A stretch of 64,000 nucleotides of DNA. Origin: Labyrinthula sp. Ha. Lineage: Eukaryota; Sar; Bigyra; Labyrinthulida; Labyrinthulaceae. The stretch covers positions 1 to 64,000 of the forward strand of contig JAALGZ010000068.1 in NCBI GenBank assembly GCA_015227615.1, given 5' to 3'. Below the pieces are notes generated by a model. It was given only the letters and a program-made list of their open reading frames with translations, had not been told where the DNA came from and did not search any database. Positions 35,809 through 44,871 of this stretch are shown here, in pieces. Position numbers and translations under genes: made by a program. The first letter of the stretch is position 1; each line of letters starts with the position of its first letter.

Positions 35809-36894
35809 ATGGTTTTGAAACTTGAGCTTATACAAGAAGGAGACTTTGAAGATATATTTTGTGAAAAGAAATTATTCTCCGGATTATACGGGGTTAGCAC
35901 TCCAGAAGAGATGCAGTTGGAAAAGGTAAAGTTGGAACAAACTGATACCGATGTAAAGTTCAAAGGCAGGAAGGCCTTGACCAAACCTCGTCGACCCAAG
36001 ACAGAGCCAGGCGACTGGGATGAGCTGGTGTCTATATTCAGTTCCTCCTCTGAAACCACAGAAAGCTTTGATGAGGAAGATTCCCCGAGAAAATTCTCAC
36101 GTAATTCTAACCTTGCAAATAGAAGCGATGTACCTTATTTCGCAAATCTAAAGTACGAGCAGGAAGCTGTGAACGATGTGCTAAACCAATTGCAAATGAG
36201 TTCCCAGCTCCCTTTTTGGAATCAGCCACTAGTGAACCCAGCTTTTTTCCCGCCGCATATGTTTACCATGGCGCAACCACAACCTATTTTTACTGGATTC
36301 AACAAGGAGCTTGCAACCCAGAAGCAGGCAGTGCAAAGCAGGTCCAAAGATGTTGCAACTTCTCAATCTAAAGGTATGGAGTTGAGGAGAAAGAATACTA
36401 GGAAAAGATCTTACCCAGTGCCTAGGTTAACGACTGGAAAGAAGACAAAGGTGCAACCACGAGTTATTAGGGATGCAGAGATAGCCGCATCTACTCCAAA
36501 GTTTATGATTGAAGAACTAAAGAAAGTTGATGGTTCAGGAAAGTTTTCACCCAACGAGTTTTTGATATTATTGTTCTGTTGCTATAAATATTTTATGCAG
36601 CCAAGCACGTACTCGAAGGTTCGATGTGCTATGCAGTATACTAGATCAAGGGCTAGCATTAGGAGAAAGGTAGAAAAAATGACAGATCAAATATTGAAAA
36701 AGGAAGAAATGAGTTTGGATAAAGGAGGCCTACTGAACACACGCCAAAATCGTGGTAGAGTAAGAGCCATTCTTCTCTCCAAGTTAGAGTATTTGATTGA
36801 CATAGGATTCAGACACGAAGAGCGTAAAGAGTTCTGCCTTAAGATGCAGGTAGAAACAAAAAAAATGCTTGTGGAAACCAAAGATGAAATATAG
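35809..36894 (+). CDS. Unrecognised basic, probably nuclear protein
   Basis: A 361-residue single-exon protein from an ATG at 35809. No family recognised. It has an acidic/serine-rich segment (residues about 75-100, SIFSSSSETTESFDEEDSP), a proline/hydrophobic middle (QLPFWNQPLVNPAFFPPHMF), two basic clusters that look like nuclear localisation signals (LRRKNTRKRSYPVPR and TTGKKTKVQPR, about 190-220), and a helical C-terminal third (about 228-355) with KFSPNEFLILLFCCYKYFM and regularly spaced charged residues. This layout is typical of transcription or chromatin regulators, but that is inference. It is convergent with the dynein gene, 380 bp away. Confidence 0.65.
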   Translation: MVLKLELIQEGDFEDIFCEKKLFSGLYGVSTPEEMQLEKVKLEQTDTDVKFKGRKALTKPRRPKTEPGDWDELVSIFSSSSETTESFDEEDSPRKFSRNSNLANRSDVPYFANLKYEQEAVNDVLNQLQMSSQLPFWNQPLVNPAFFPPHMFTMAQPQPIFTGFNKELATQKQAVQSRSKDVATSQSKGMELRRKNTRKRSYPVPRLTTGKKTKVQPRVIRDAEIAASTPKFMIEELKKVDGSGKFSPNEFLILLFCCYKYFMQPSTYSKVRCAMQYTRSRASIRRKVEKMTDQILKKEEMSLDKGGLLNTRQNRGRVRAILLSKLEYLIDIGFRHEERKEFCLKMQVETKKMLVETKDEI

Positions 36895-37274
36895 ATAGCC
36901 GAATTTTTTTTCATGCCAGTTGGAGTTTTTTTCAATGTAAGTATTTTTGAAACATAATACCTGCAATAATGTAGGACAACGGATATACAAGGAATTTAAC
37001 GTTATGGGAATAAACTGACTTTGTTGCTCTTGTCGAGCGTGTAGGACTCATATATGTATTAAAATATCTATGTTAAGGTCACTGTTTTTCTTTTTTTTCC
37101 TTGAGCTTAATTCTTAATGAAGTCTTACACGTTTGAAAGTAGAGAGAATAGAATCGGCAAGTTTTTTCTCAAAATAGTCAAAAATATTTTTCAGAAAGCA
37201 CTTGCACCTCCTCACTTTAGAGACAGATTGCAGTATATACATTGGGAAACTACATCTAAGGATAATGCGAAGAT
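36895..37274. other. Convergent intergenic spacer
   Basis: Shared 3' region of the unknown protein gene (plus strand) and the dynein chain gene (minus strand). AT-rich, nothing else recognised. Confidence 0.5.
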
Positions 37275-39087
37275 TTAAGAAATAAACTTTTCTTCCACTT
37301 CTCGAAGAATATCAAGTTCCTGTTTTGTTTGATTTTTCGTTGTTGGTTCCAACTTTTCAGTAGGCCGGTTATAGTTTTGGTCCACCAGTTTTCCCTCTGA
37401 TTCGGTCTGAATCTGACTGCTAATCATTGAATCTCTGTAAAAAAGATTTCTTAGAGCTTCTTCCTGAGAAGGTGAAAACTTATTCAGACTTGGAGGTGTT
37501 TGAAGTATAGTTATTTCGCCTGACGTATCAGACACGGCAACAATTTTACCGCTACTGTGCACCTCAAAACTGGTAAGTGGAGCCGACGAAACCTTTTGGG
37601 AAGAAACGCATTCAGTGGCAACAGCATCTGCAAGCATAGATTTGTTAGCGAACAATAAATCTAACACTGCCATACGCCCTTCAACAAGCCCATTCTCCAT
37701 TTTTTTGTTACTAAAGTTGAAGAATACAGAATGCTTAGTTGGACTCCAAGCAGCGCCCAACAACCAACAGTTATTACGATCAAATTCGATAGTTCTGATG
37801 CAGTTATTTTCGGAGTAGTTCCAGAGCTTTACACTTTCATTGCTTGAACTAAGTGCCAAGTGAGGAACCAAGCGATTTCGTGAGAGCCGTGTTACGGTTG
37901 ATCCATGCCTCTTGTCAAGGCGATAAGCAGAGAAGTCTGAAGCCGCTAGTTTTACTAAATTAGCACCACTCTTCTTGATATCCTTGTGTGAGCTTTCAAG
38001 CTCAAGTGAGAAAACATCACCGCTTTCACTACCAATAAGAAACTTTTCTTGATTTGTGCAACCCATACTAATCATGCAGCGAAACCCATTAGACCCAGCT
38101 ACACATTTCGACTTTTGAGACAAAGGGTTAGTCTGAATAGTCTGCTTAGGTTTTGTTAAGGCCCTTGAATCCCAAATCATCAGCTTACCATCAAGTGAGG
38201 AAGAAAGAAACGAGCTATCTGCATCTTCCCTCAACCAAATAAGATCCGTTACTTCACCACGATGAGAACTCCTTAAATCGCTATACCCGGTAATGCTCTA
38301 AGAATAAAATCAAAATGCTTTGGCTACACCAAGATAGGACTTCTTTCTATGTTGACGTATATCATGCATCAACACTCCTCCACTTAAGTGACCACTTGCA
38401 ACAATCATCTCGTTGTTTGGACAAAACTTAGCTATGGTGAAAGGAAAATGAGCGCAACATGTGTCAACTGGTTCCTTTGAATGATCAACATCCCAAATAT
38501 AAAGATCTGAGATTCCAGTATTCACAATAAGTCTTAATTTCTTTTCTGAAGTAAAAAAGTCCATGTTGCAGGAGCTTTTGGGTATGTCAACACCTTGTGG
38601 ACATCTAGGGGATAACGAGAGAAAAAAAACAACTTCAACTTTCTTAGCTGCTGTAGAAGATGACGCTCATTAGCAGTAGCACAGCTATCTGCTGGGTTCC
38701 ATGAAGAATGCTTCCCTGCTCGATACTGATTAGAGTTTAGGGAGATACCTGAAAAGTCTTTCTTGTAAAGATTGTAAATGAGATTATGCGTTAACTCCCT
38801 GGACATCTTCTTTTCAAGCAAATCCAGGGTAGAATCATGTTTAGGGTCTCTTTCTACCTAAAGATAACAGGTAGTGGAGGGTAAACATTGCGTCGAAACC
38901 TTTCAAGGCTTAGAAAATCCTTTGGGTGCACGTTTTCCGGCCAGGCCCCTTCTCTAAATATAAAGAAAAAGTACTTCATCTACGTATGCTGAACGACTAC
39001 CTCCTTTTTTAGTGCACTCTTAGTTTGCGTAATAGCGACCGCTTCTTTTCTCTCTACCAGTTCACATGACAAAGAATTGTACCACAA
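37275..39087 (-). CDS. DNAI2: Axonemal dynein intermediate chain, DNAI2/IC69-like
   Basis: WD40 intermediate chain of outer-arm axonemal dynein, which anchors the motor on doublet microtubules. Exons, read leftwards: 39087-38984, 38953-38887, 38857-38640, 38604-38328, 38297-37275, separated by introns of 30, 29, 35 and 30 nt, all GT...TAG and all frame-preserving; together 563 codons (human DNAI2 is about 605). Diagnostic family stretches in order: TEGAWPENVHPKD, RFRRNVERD, SDLYIWDVDHSKEP, GGVLMHDIRQ, SHRGEVTDLIWL, SSLDGKLMIWDSRAL, AAWSPTKHSVFF, VLDLLF. The start is unresolved: the frame is open from 39087 with no ATG, and a 26-nt intron (39088-39113) may lead to a further upstream exon. It is divergent from the CCCH gene. 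Presence of this gene implies motile cilia. Confidence 0.9.
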
Positions 39088-39113
39088 CTAGTACTTTTTC
39101 GAATAAATTTAAC

Positions 39114-39291
39114 TTTTTCAAACTCTTTTGATATTTTTTCACTCCTTTCAACGTTATCTAAAACTAAGCATAGAAAGAAGCCTGACCAATATCAACCACA
39201 GGACCGCGACAAAAATAGCCAGTATCTTTTCCGAATTGCTGAATTTTTTCCTTCAAAATAAAACTCATTTTATATTTCGGTCTAAACGGTT
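39114..39291. promoter_or_regulatory. Probable shared promoter region, dynein chain / CCCH gene
   Basis: Head-to-head spacing between the 5' part of the minus-strand dynein gene and the ATG of the CCCH gene at 39292 leaves under 200 bp, so both promoters must be here. Part of it may be dynein 5' exon. No motif is identified. Confidence 0.4.
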
Positions 39292-40137
39292 ATGGAACAC
39301 ATATTCTCATTTCTGAAAAAACACGAGAACAAAATAGCGAAAGAATACTTCAAGAACCCACTAGGAAACCAAGAGGAAAGTAAAAGAATTAAATATAGTG
39401 CAGATACAGCGTTTGGTAGTCAGTTTGACTACTCCGCGCTCACTGAGACACAAACGAAGGAAGTTGCCACAAGAACAGCAAATGAGCCTGATGTCGTTCA
39501 ACAAGTAAGTGTTTCTCTTGAGAAACATTCGAAAGCAATTGAACAAGGAAAAAGAAAGAAACTCGGTAATACGGCGGAACCAGCTATAGATTCAGAAAAA
39601 GCAGTATCTTTTCTCGAAGACCTTGGAGTTTTTCAAGGTGGTAGCTCGGAATTGGATAAAGCAGTAGCGCTGGAAAACAAAACAGCTGTTTTGAAAGCTA
39701 TGGAATCAGAAGGATTTCCATTATCAACAAAGATGGTAAAGAAAAAAAGACAAAGAGACGAAACCAAGTCACCAAAAAGGAAGAAAAAGAAGTCAAAATT
39801 GTCAACCAAACCTTGCCAACGGTTTTTGAAAGGAGAATGCCTTAAAGGGGAAAGCTGTCAATACTCTCACAGCCATGAGAAAAGACAAAAACCTTTGTGT
39901 TCTTTGGTGTTAAAGCAAATAGAAAAACAGCAAAAATGTAACACCTCATGCAAAAGAAAAAACTGCCCATACTCTCACGACCCAAAACTATTCCCCTGCT
40001 CATATGTAGAAGCTGGTAAAGCTTGTCCAAGAGGAAAGAAATGCCTTTTCAAGCACAATCTACTCGTCCAATTTCTCAATGGAAACAAAGCAGACAACGA
40101 TTCATTTCTGCATACACCTATTCGGAGAAAAAGGTGA
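39292..40137 (+). CDS. CCCH zinc-finger protein, ZC3H4/6/8-like
   Basis: A 281-residue single-exon protein with three C-terminal zinc fingers: C175-x7-C-x5-C-x3-H193; an atypically spaced middle finger (C203, C216 or C220, C225, H229; ends NCPYSH); and C236-x8-C-x5-C-x3-H255. The third, FPCSYVEAGKACPRGKKCLFKH, resembles the last finger of ZC3H4/ZC3H6/ZC3H8 and fly suppressor-of-sable, nuclear RNA-binding proteins that restrain unproductive transcripts. A strong nuclear signal (KKKRQRDE...SPKRKKKKSK, about 150-169) precedes the fingers. The N-terminal half is unassigned. The stop is only 3 bp from the stop of GPN3 on the other strand, so their 3' ends must overlap. Function is by family analogy. 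Confidence 0.8.
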   Translation: MEHIFSFLKKHENKIAKEYFKNPLGNQEESKRIKYSADTAFGSQFDYSALTETQTKEVATRTANEPDVVQQVSVSLEKHSKAIEQGKRKKLGNTAEPAIDSEKAVSFLEDLGVFQGGSSELDKAVALENKTAVLKAMESEGFPLSTKMVKKKRQRDETKSPKRKKKKSKLSTKPCQRFLKGECLKGESCQYSHSHEKRQKPLCSLVLKQIEKQQKCNTSCKRKNCPYSHDPKLFPCSYVEAGKACPRGKKCLFKHNLLVQFLNGNKADNDSFLHTPIRRKR

Positions 40138-40140
40138 TAG

Positions 40141-40995
40141 TCATTCAAAATCACGAGTTCGAGGTTCCACGTCGTCTCCGTATTGCAGCGCTGCATCTAT
40201 TTGAAGCAAGACATATTCTATAACTTCTTCATTACTTATGTCAAATGGTAAGAAATTCACCATGCTATATTCTTCAAGCAGTGTACATATTGCATTATTT
40301 AAGGCTTTGAATCTGGGAGAAGCGTCTTTATACTTTCCTTCAAGCATAGATCGAATTGTCCAAATACTCGGGGATATGATTCCTTCACCTGGATCTGGAC
40401 TGTGACGAAGGAGCTCTGAACTGAAACTATTGGCACTTGAAAACTTTTCTAGAAGGTCAAATTTGGAAAGCAGATTGACGTGTGCAACTTCAAGTTGTGC
40501 CATTGCCGAGAGTGCGATAAGTGTTGCTGAGATATATTTGGAGGGATCATCCAGGAAGGTGGAATCAACAAGGTAAACAACGCAGACATGGAAATTCCAA
40601 CCCTGAAATTCTTGGAGAAGTTGTCGCATAACTGGGAGATGGGTTACCAGTTCGACTTGTCCAGGGCAATCCACGATAACGTATTCATCATCCGAGCTCA
40701 CGATATTTTCAAACTCTCCTTTGAGCCAGTTGATGTTTTCTAAAAGTGTCTCCATGCAATATACAAGACCGCCATTTGGACCAAAATCAAGGTTTTCCTC
40801 ATCTTGAACATCTTTTAAAGATATTGCGTCTCGAATATCAAGTGCTAAGTCATAGTCGAATGATTCGGCAGCGGGATCTAGGTTAACTATCTTGTGATGA
40901 CGTTTAATATTTTGCAAGTGTTTTTCCATTGCTTTACAGTAAGAGCTTTTACCTGCACCAGCGGATCCCAGTACAACTTGAAGGTGTCTTCCCAT
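40141..40995 (-). CDS. GPN3: GPN-loop GTPase 3
   Basis: A small GTPase that helps assemble and import RNA polymerase II. 284 residues from the ATG at 40995; the open frame goes four codons further up but begins with TTG, and MGRHLQVVLG fits the family start. Visible motifs: P-loop GSAGAGKS (10-17), VNLDPAAE (37-44), the signature Gly-Pro-Asn loop in DFGPNGGLVYCME (70-82), DCPGQVELVTHLPV (109-122), guanine-specificity SKFDLL, and the C-terminal YSMVNFLPFD...IDAALQYGDD typical of GPN3 rather than GPN1 or GPN2. Length is normal. It is tail-to-tail with the CCCH gene (3 bp between stops) and head-to-head with bL25m (96 bp between starts). Confidence 0.95.
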   Translation of the reverse strand: MGRHLQVVLGSAGAGKSSYCKAMEKHLQNIKRHHKIVNLDPAAESFDYDLALDIRDAISLKDVQDEENLDFGPNGGLVYCMETLLENINWLKGEFENIVSSDDEYVIVDCPGQVELVTHLPVMRQLLQEFQGWNFHVCVVYLVDSTFLDDPSKYISATLIALSAMAQLEVAHVNLLSKFDLLEKFSSANSFSSELLRHSPDPGEGIISPSIWTIRSMLEGKYKDASPRFKALNNAICTLLEEYSMVNFLPFDISNEEVIEYVLLQIDAALQYGDDVEPRTRDFE

Positions 40996-41091
40996 TATTT
41001 TCAACAAGAATTACTTGGCTCTTTGTTCGTTTCTTCACTGAAGCTGTGGTAATGTCGTGTTGTGGTTTTGTTGCATTGTAAAATCCACTAA
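40996..41091. promoter_or_regulatory. 96-bp divergent promoter, GPN3 / bL25m
   Basis: The start codons of GPN3 (minus) and bL25m (plus) are 96 bp apart, so one short region must start both transcripts. No motif is identified. The pairing suggests co-expression of two growth-related genes. Confidence 0.55.
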
Positions 41092-41787
41092 ATGCAGATG
41101 TTAAGAAAGAGTTGTAGAAAGTTATCCACTCTAGCGCACAGAAAGATTGCTGTTACGCAAAGGTTTGGAGATGGAAAACAAGTTGCAAAAAAATTAAAAA
41201 AGCAAGGACTTCTTCCTGGAATTTTGTATGGCAAGGAGCTGGAGAAGGAGTTTCACAGAGGCGCATTAATCACAACAAAGAAAGCAACCATTGAGAAAGA
41301 GCTGCGAGAAAATATGTTCACGTTTGAAAATACGGTCTATGAAATTGAATACACAAATGAAGAAACTGGTCGTTCATTTTCTCAGTTAGCTGTCCCCAGG
41401 GATCTTCAAGTCCATGCTCGAACCTTGGAACCAATCCACTGTTCCTTCCTTTCGTTCAACCCAGAGAGAGGAGTAAAAGTTGAAATACCAATTAACTATT
41501 TAGATGCCGATAAAAGTGCAGCAATGCGACGAGGTGCTTATCTTAATGAACAATTTCAAAAGTTAAAATGCTTGGTGCAAGGAAACAGGATACCCCAGTT
41601 CCTTGACATTAGCCTTGAAGGGAAAAACATTGGAGACAGATTGGAACTTTCTGATATTCGGTTTCCAGATGACGTACAAATAACTCCTATTCTTCCACTT
41701 GGTGTCCGCAAACAGAAAACTATTGTGATATCCAAAGTAGCAGGAAAGAAATCTGTGAAGCGTGCCCTTAACATAGAAGCTGAATAA
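41092..41787 (+). CDS. Mitochondrial ribosomal protein bL25 (L25/TL5/CTC family)
   Basis: A 231-residue protein. Residues 1-25 are basic with Ser/Leu (MQMLRKSCRKLSTLAHRK), a typical mitochondrial targeting sequence. The rest fits the long TL5/CTC form of bL25, which binds 5S rRNA or the central protuberance: KQVAKKLKKQGLLPGILYGKE (conserved R/K...G.iPgvlYG), QLAVPRDLQVHARTLEPIHCSFL (the ...D.Q.hp....hvDF. block), VEIPINYLD, a beta-rich C-terminal domain ending RLELSDIRFPDDVQITP and a basic tail. A plastid location is the alternative if the organism has one. Convergent with the telobox gene, about 200 bp apart. Confidence 0.85.
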   Translation: MQMLRKSCRKLSTLAHRKIAVTQRFGDGKQVAKKLKKQGLLPGILYGKELEKEFHRGALITTKKATIEKELRENMFTFENTVYEIEYTNEETGRSFSQLAVPRDLQVHARTLEPIHCSFLSFNPERGVKVEIPINYLDADKSAAMRRGAYLNEQFQKLKCLVQGNRIPQFLDISLEGKNIGDRLELSDIRFPDDVQITPILPLGVRKQKTIVISKVAGKKSVKRALNIEAE

Positions 41788-41988
41788 AAAGGGTAAAGGT
41801 TTCTGAGATTAACTTATCTTCAAATACTTCTAGAACAAGATTGAAACTTACTTAAGCTTTAACAATAAAGATCAAGTTAAAATGTATAAGAAACACCCCT
41901 TGGTAAACAAACTATAAAGCTTCCATGACAACTGTTAAGAGCGCAGGAGAGGAACAACCTAGGAGGACAAACAAATAAAAGAAAGAAC

Positions 41989-43368
41989 TCAAAGAGTAAA
42001 CATTGAGTTAGTAGATAGGTTTTTATTCTTTTTCTCTTCAAGCCGCCATTTATCCTTTAAATCAACCACAGATCGGCGTGCAAACACTGATCCCGTACTT
42101 CTCTTAATCATACTCCATTTCCCTTTGCCATATACTCTAACAGCAGCATGCAATGCATTGGTTTCAGTTTCAGACCAATATACCCTTTCCTTCCTCTTAC
42201 TCACTGCATCTAAGCTTGTTTTCCTTGCTTTGGTGCATTTCATCACCGTTTCGAAGTACTTCGGTCGATCAATTCCCAAGGAATCCCAATTTACTTCATG
42301 CAAATTAGCTTTAATCCTCTTAAATTTTCTAGCAAGTGCAACACTGTTTCTTTGATTAAATTTTTCAGATCCAGCTGAAGATAAAATTTTACTCCATTGT
42401 TCTCCGTAACGCAACACACCAGCTAGAAGAGCTTTAACTTCGGGTTCACTCCATCTACATGCCTGACCTCCTTCATTAGACCTCTTTATCCGCTTGTTCG
42501 ATCTTATAACTTCTATATTATTTCCACCTCGACTTGAAACTAAACTCTCTGAGCCTAATGCCAATCCACTAATGCTTGGGGAAAAACTGGAGACTAGATT
42601 TGTCGACCCAATATGCGTCTGAGTTTCAGTTAGTTGAAGAGGAATTGTGGAAGGCACACCATTCTGGACACGCTGAGATAATAAGAGTCCATCTCCGTTC
42701 GCCGTTATTTCTTGATCCGTCTGCCGCCTAATCTCCTGAGAAATCCGTATGTCATCTGCATTTGTAGCCATATCTTGCACAGTTTGTCTTTGAATTTGCT
42801 GTGAAATTAATATATCATCAGCATTAGCAGATATATCATGAGCTGCCTGGCGCTGTATTTGTTGTGTGATCAGGAGTTCATCTGCGTTTGCAGAGACGGA
42901 GGGCAAATCCACAAGCTGCAAGTTCAGACCAAGGTTGGATAGAGTCCCGAGCTCTGGAATATATGTTTCATTATTTGAGTTGTTTAACTGTAACTCAGCT
43001 AGTTGCAGTTCTGAGAGTTGATTTGTAGTTGATGGATTTGCAGTTTGATTGGTTTCCGTTTGGGGGTTATGTAAAGAAGATGTGTTTGCAATAGATTGAA
43101 GCTGCAGGTTGACTTGATCATGGGTTAAAAACTCATTGTTTAAGAGCGGAAACTCATTAGGTAAAGCTGTGTCCGAGGAGGGTCCTCCTAAGTTCAGTAA
43201 GTACTCTATGTTTATTTCTCTTGCACTGTTTTCGGCCTCCTGCATTACATATTTGAAATGGCTGTTATGGACATCAGGTGATTCTTCCGCTATATTTTGG
43301 GCATTGCAAATTTCAAGAGAGCTGCCTGTTTTATAGTACTTAATACCCTTCTGAAACCATACGTCCAA
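41989..43368 (-). CDS. Telobox Myb/SANT protein, TRF-like
   Basis: About 459 codons. Two Myb-like domains lie in the C-terminal third: CRWSEPEVKALLAGVLRYGEQW (from about 302) and VYWSETETNALHAAVRVYGKG...VVDLKDKWR (about 395-442). VDLKDKWR is the telobox, the recognition-helix motif of telomere-repeat binding proteins (vertebrate TRF1/2, plant TRFL/TRB), so a telomere or telobox-promoter binding role is likely. In front are Gln/Asn-rich stretches (LQLAELQLNNSNN) and four tandem 21-residue repeats (159-242). The frame opens with TTG at 43368; upstream lies a possible 28-nt intron (43378-43405, GTGTAA...TTTAG), so the first exon and true start are missing here. There is no visible TRF-homology dimerisation domain. 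Confidence 0.82.
   Translation of the reverse strand: MDVWFQKGIKYYKTGSSLEICNAQNIAEESPDVHNSHFKYVMQEAENSAREINIEYLLNLGGPSSDTALPNEFPLLNNEFLTHDQVNLQLQSIANTSSLHNPQTETNQTANPSTTNQLSELQLAELQLNNSNNETYIPELGTLSNLGLNLQLVDLPSVSANADELLITQQIQRQAAHDISANADDILISQQIQRQTVQDMATNADDIRISQEIRRQTDQEITANGDGLLLSQRVQNGVPSTIPLQLTETQTHIGSTNLVSSFSPSISGLALGSESLVSSRGGNNIEVIRSNKRIKRSNEGGQACRWSEPEVKALLAGVLRYGEQWSKILSSAGSEKFNQRNSVALARKFKRIKANLHEVNWDSLGIDRPKYFETVMKCTKARKTSLDAVSKRKERVYWSETETNALHAAVRVYGKGKWSMIKRSTGSVFARRSVVDLKDKWRLEEKKNKNLSTNSMFTL
42643..42894 (-). repeat. Four in-frame 63-bp tandem repeats in the telobox gene
   Basis: They encode 21-residue units starting SANADELLITQQIQRQ, SANADDILISQQIQRQ, ATNADDIRISQEIRRQ and TANGDGLLLSQRVQNG, amphipathic and Gln-rich. 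The middle units are most alike, and the last one is diverged. Confidence 0.85.
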
Positions 43369-43405
43369 GTAAATGACCTAAAGCAGTTAGCCTGCTGAGT
43401 TACAC

Positions 43406-44238
43406 CTTTAAGCAAGTATATAACAACTTTTCAATGATATTTTATGATACATAATAATAACCAGATGCTCTTTTGACAGACCATAAACCTCATAGCTTAT
43501 AATTCAAGTAAGGAGCAGACATAATAAATAGCTTCAGCATGGTTCCAGTTGTGAATCATCATATAATATTTAACATTTATCTCCATTGATCAATGCAGCT
43601 GTCACTTTGGTTTAAGTCACCAATTTGCTTAGCACTTCAAAATAGTCAATGTAAGACAGCACATTTCATAATACGCACATTCGAGAGCATTTTCCACTAA
43701 GATCCCCCTAAGTGCACATTTAAGGGAATAAGTTTCCGTAACACCCATTAAGAAAATATATTTAGTGAAACTAATAGCAAACGTAAAAAACTGGGGGTTT
43801 CTAACTTAAGCTATATGCATGAAACAAAACTGCAATAAGAAGATCAATAAGTATATTGAACACAAATGGCAATCAATATTCATGATTTAATCAACGTTCA
43901 TATATTTGAATATAATGCAAGTTTCAATTATCATATAGTTATTAGAATAATAAAAATCCCAAAATGCTTGGAGAATTGTGGAATGGACTTAAACTGCACA
44001 TTTACGATCATAGGAAAAACGATGGCACTTCTATGTGTAGGTTAACAATGAACCAGCAAAAGCTTCCATGAGACAGTTACTATATACGCGTTAAATACAA
44101 TCTATGTTAATTTCTTTTAACTTCTAGATATTCTTGAAAAACCATCGCAACACACTTCTATTAACATAATAATTCATTACCTTTACAATACATTTCTTTG
44201 ATGTTAGTGGAATTTTCCAAACCTTTCTTATTTCGTCA
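43406..44238. other. Intergenic stretch upstream of the telobox gene
   Basis: AT-rich. It probably contains the missing 5' exon and promoter of the telobox gene, but none can be fixed. It ends at the target duplication of MITE copy 2. Confidence 0.45.
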
Positions 44239-44246
44239 CATGCTGC

Positions 44247-44863
44247 TAGGGGTGTTATTTGATAAGAATTATCAATAATTATTTGATAATCATTTTGATT
44301 CTGATTATCAATAAAAGAATCTGCATTTTGATTGATTATCAATAAAACAATTTTCATTTTGATTATTAACTAATAATCAGTAATAAATAGGCCCACCTGG
44401 CCTTGGATCCAAACGGTCCAAAAACATATTTTTTATTTATGCTACGCACGAAAATACCTATAAATAGACCATATTGTCCGGAATAACCAGTAATAGAATG
44501 CAGCAGGGTGATATGTTGGGTTTCTTAACGAAACATTATGCTGTGGTATAACGGTAAGGCTCCTGCTTTAGTACTACCTCAGGACAGATTTGACAAAAAG
44601 GTTTGTTACAGTAAAATAAGGTTCCACCGTTAAGAAACTTTAGTTATATGCTCCGTTCTTAGGAGAATTACATACGGTGGCAAAATGAAATATAGCTTTT
44701 CTTGACCGCTTAGCCAAAGGCCATGTGACCAAATTCATTATTGATTATCAATGATAATCAATAATCAATCAAAATAATTTGGGAATTATCAGAATCAATC
44801 AATAAGAAAAATATTGGGAAATCTTTTATTGATAAATTATCAATAAATCAAATAACACCCCTA
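44247..44863 (+). mobile_element. Non-autonomous hAT MITE, copy 2
   Basis: 617 bp with ends TAGGGGTG...CACCCCTA and a perfect 8-bp target duplication CATGCTGC (44239-44246 and 44864-44871), the hallmark of hAT transposons. Numerous ATTATCAAT/ATTGATAAT motifs fill about 130 bp at each end. No coding capacity. It is the same length as copy 1 at 12364-12980 and similar throughout, so both come from one recently active family. Confidence 0.95.
44520..44638 (+). repeat. 119-bp inner unit of hAT MITE, copy 2
   Basis: Bounded by GTTTCTTAACG and CGTTAAGAAAC. Inside are a sequence fitting a Pol III A box (TGGTATAACGG, 44544-44554) and a weak B-box-like GGTTCCACCG (44620-44629). The B box is not kept in copy 1. 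Confidence 0.6.
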
Positions 44864-44871
44864 CATGCTGC

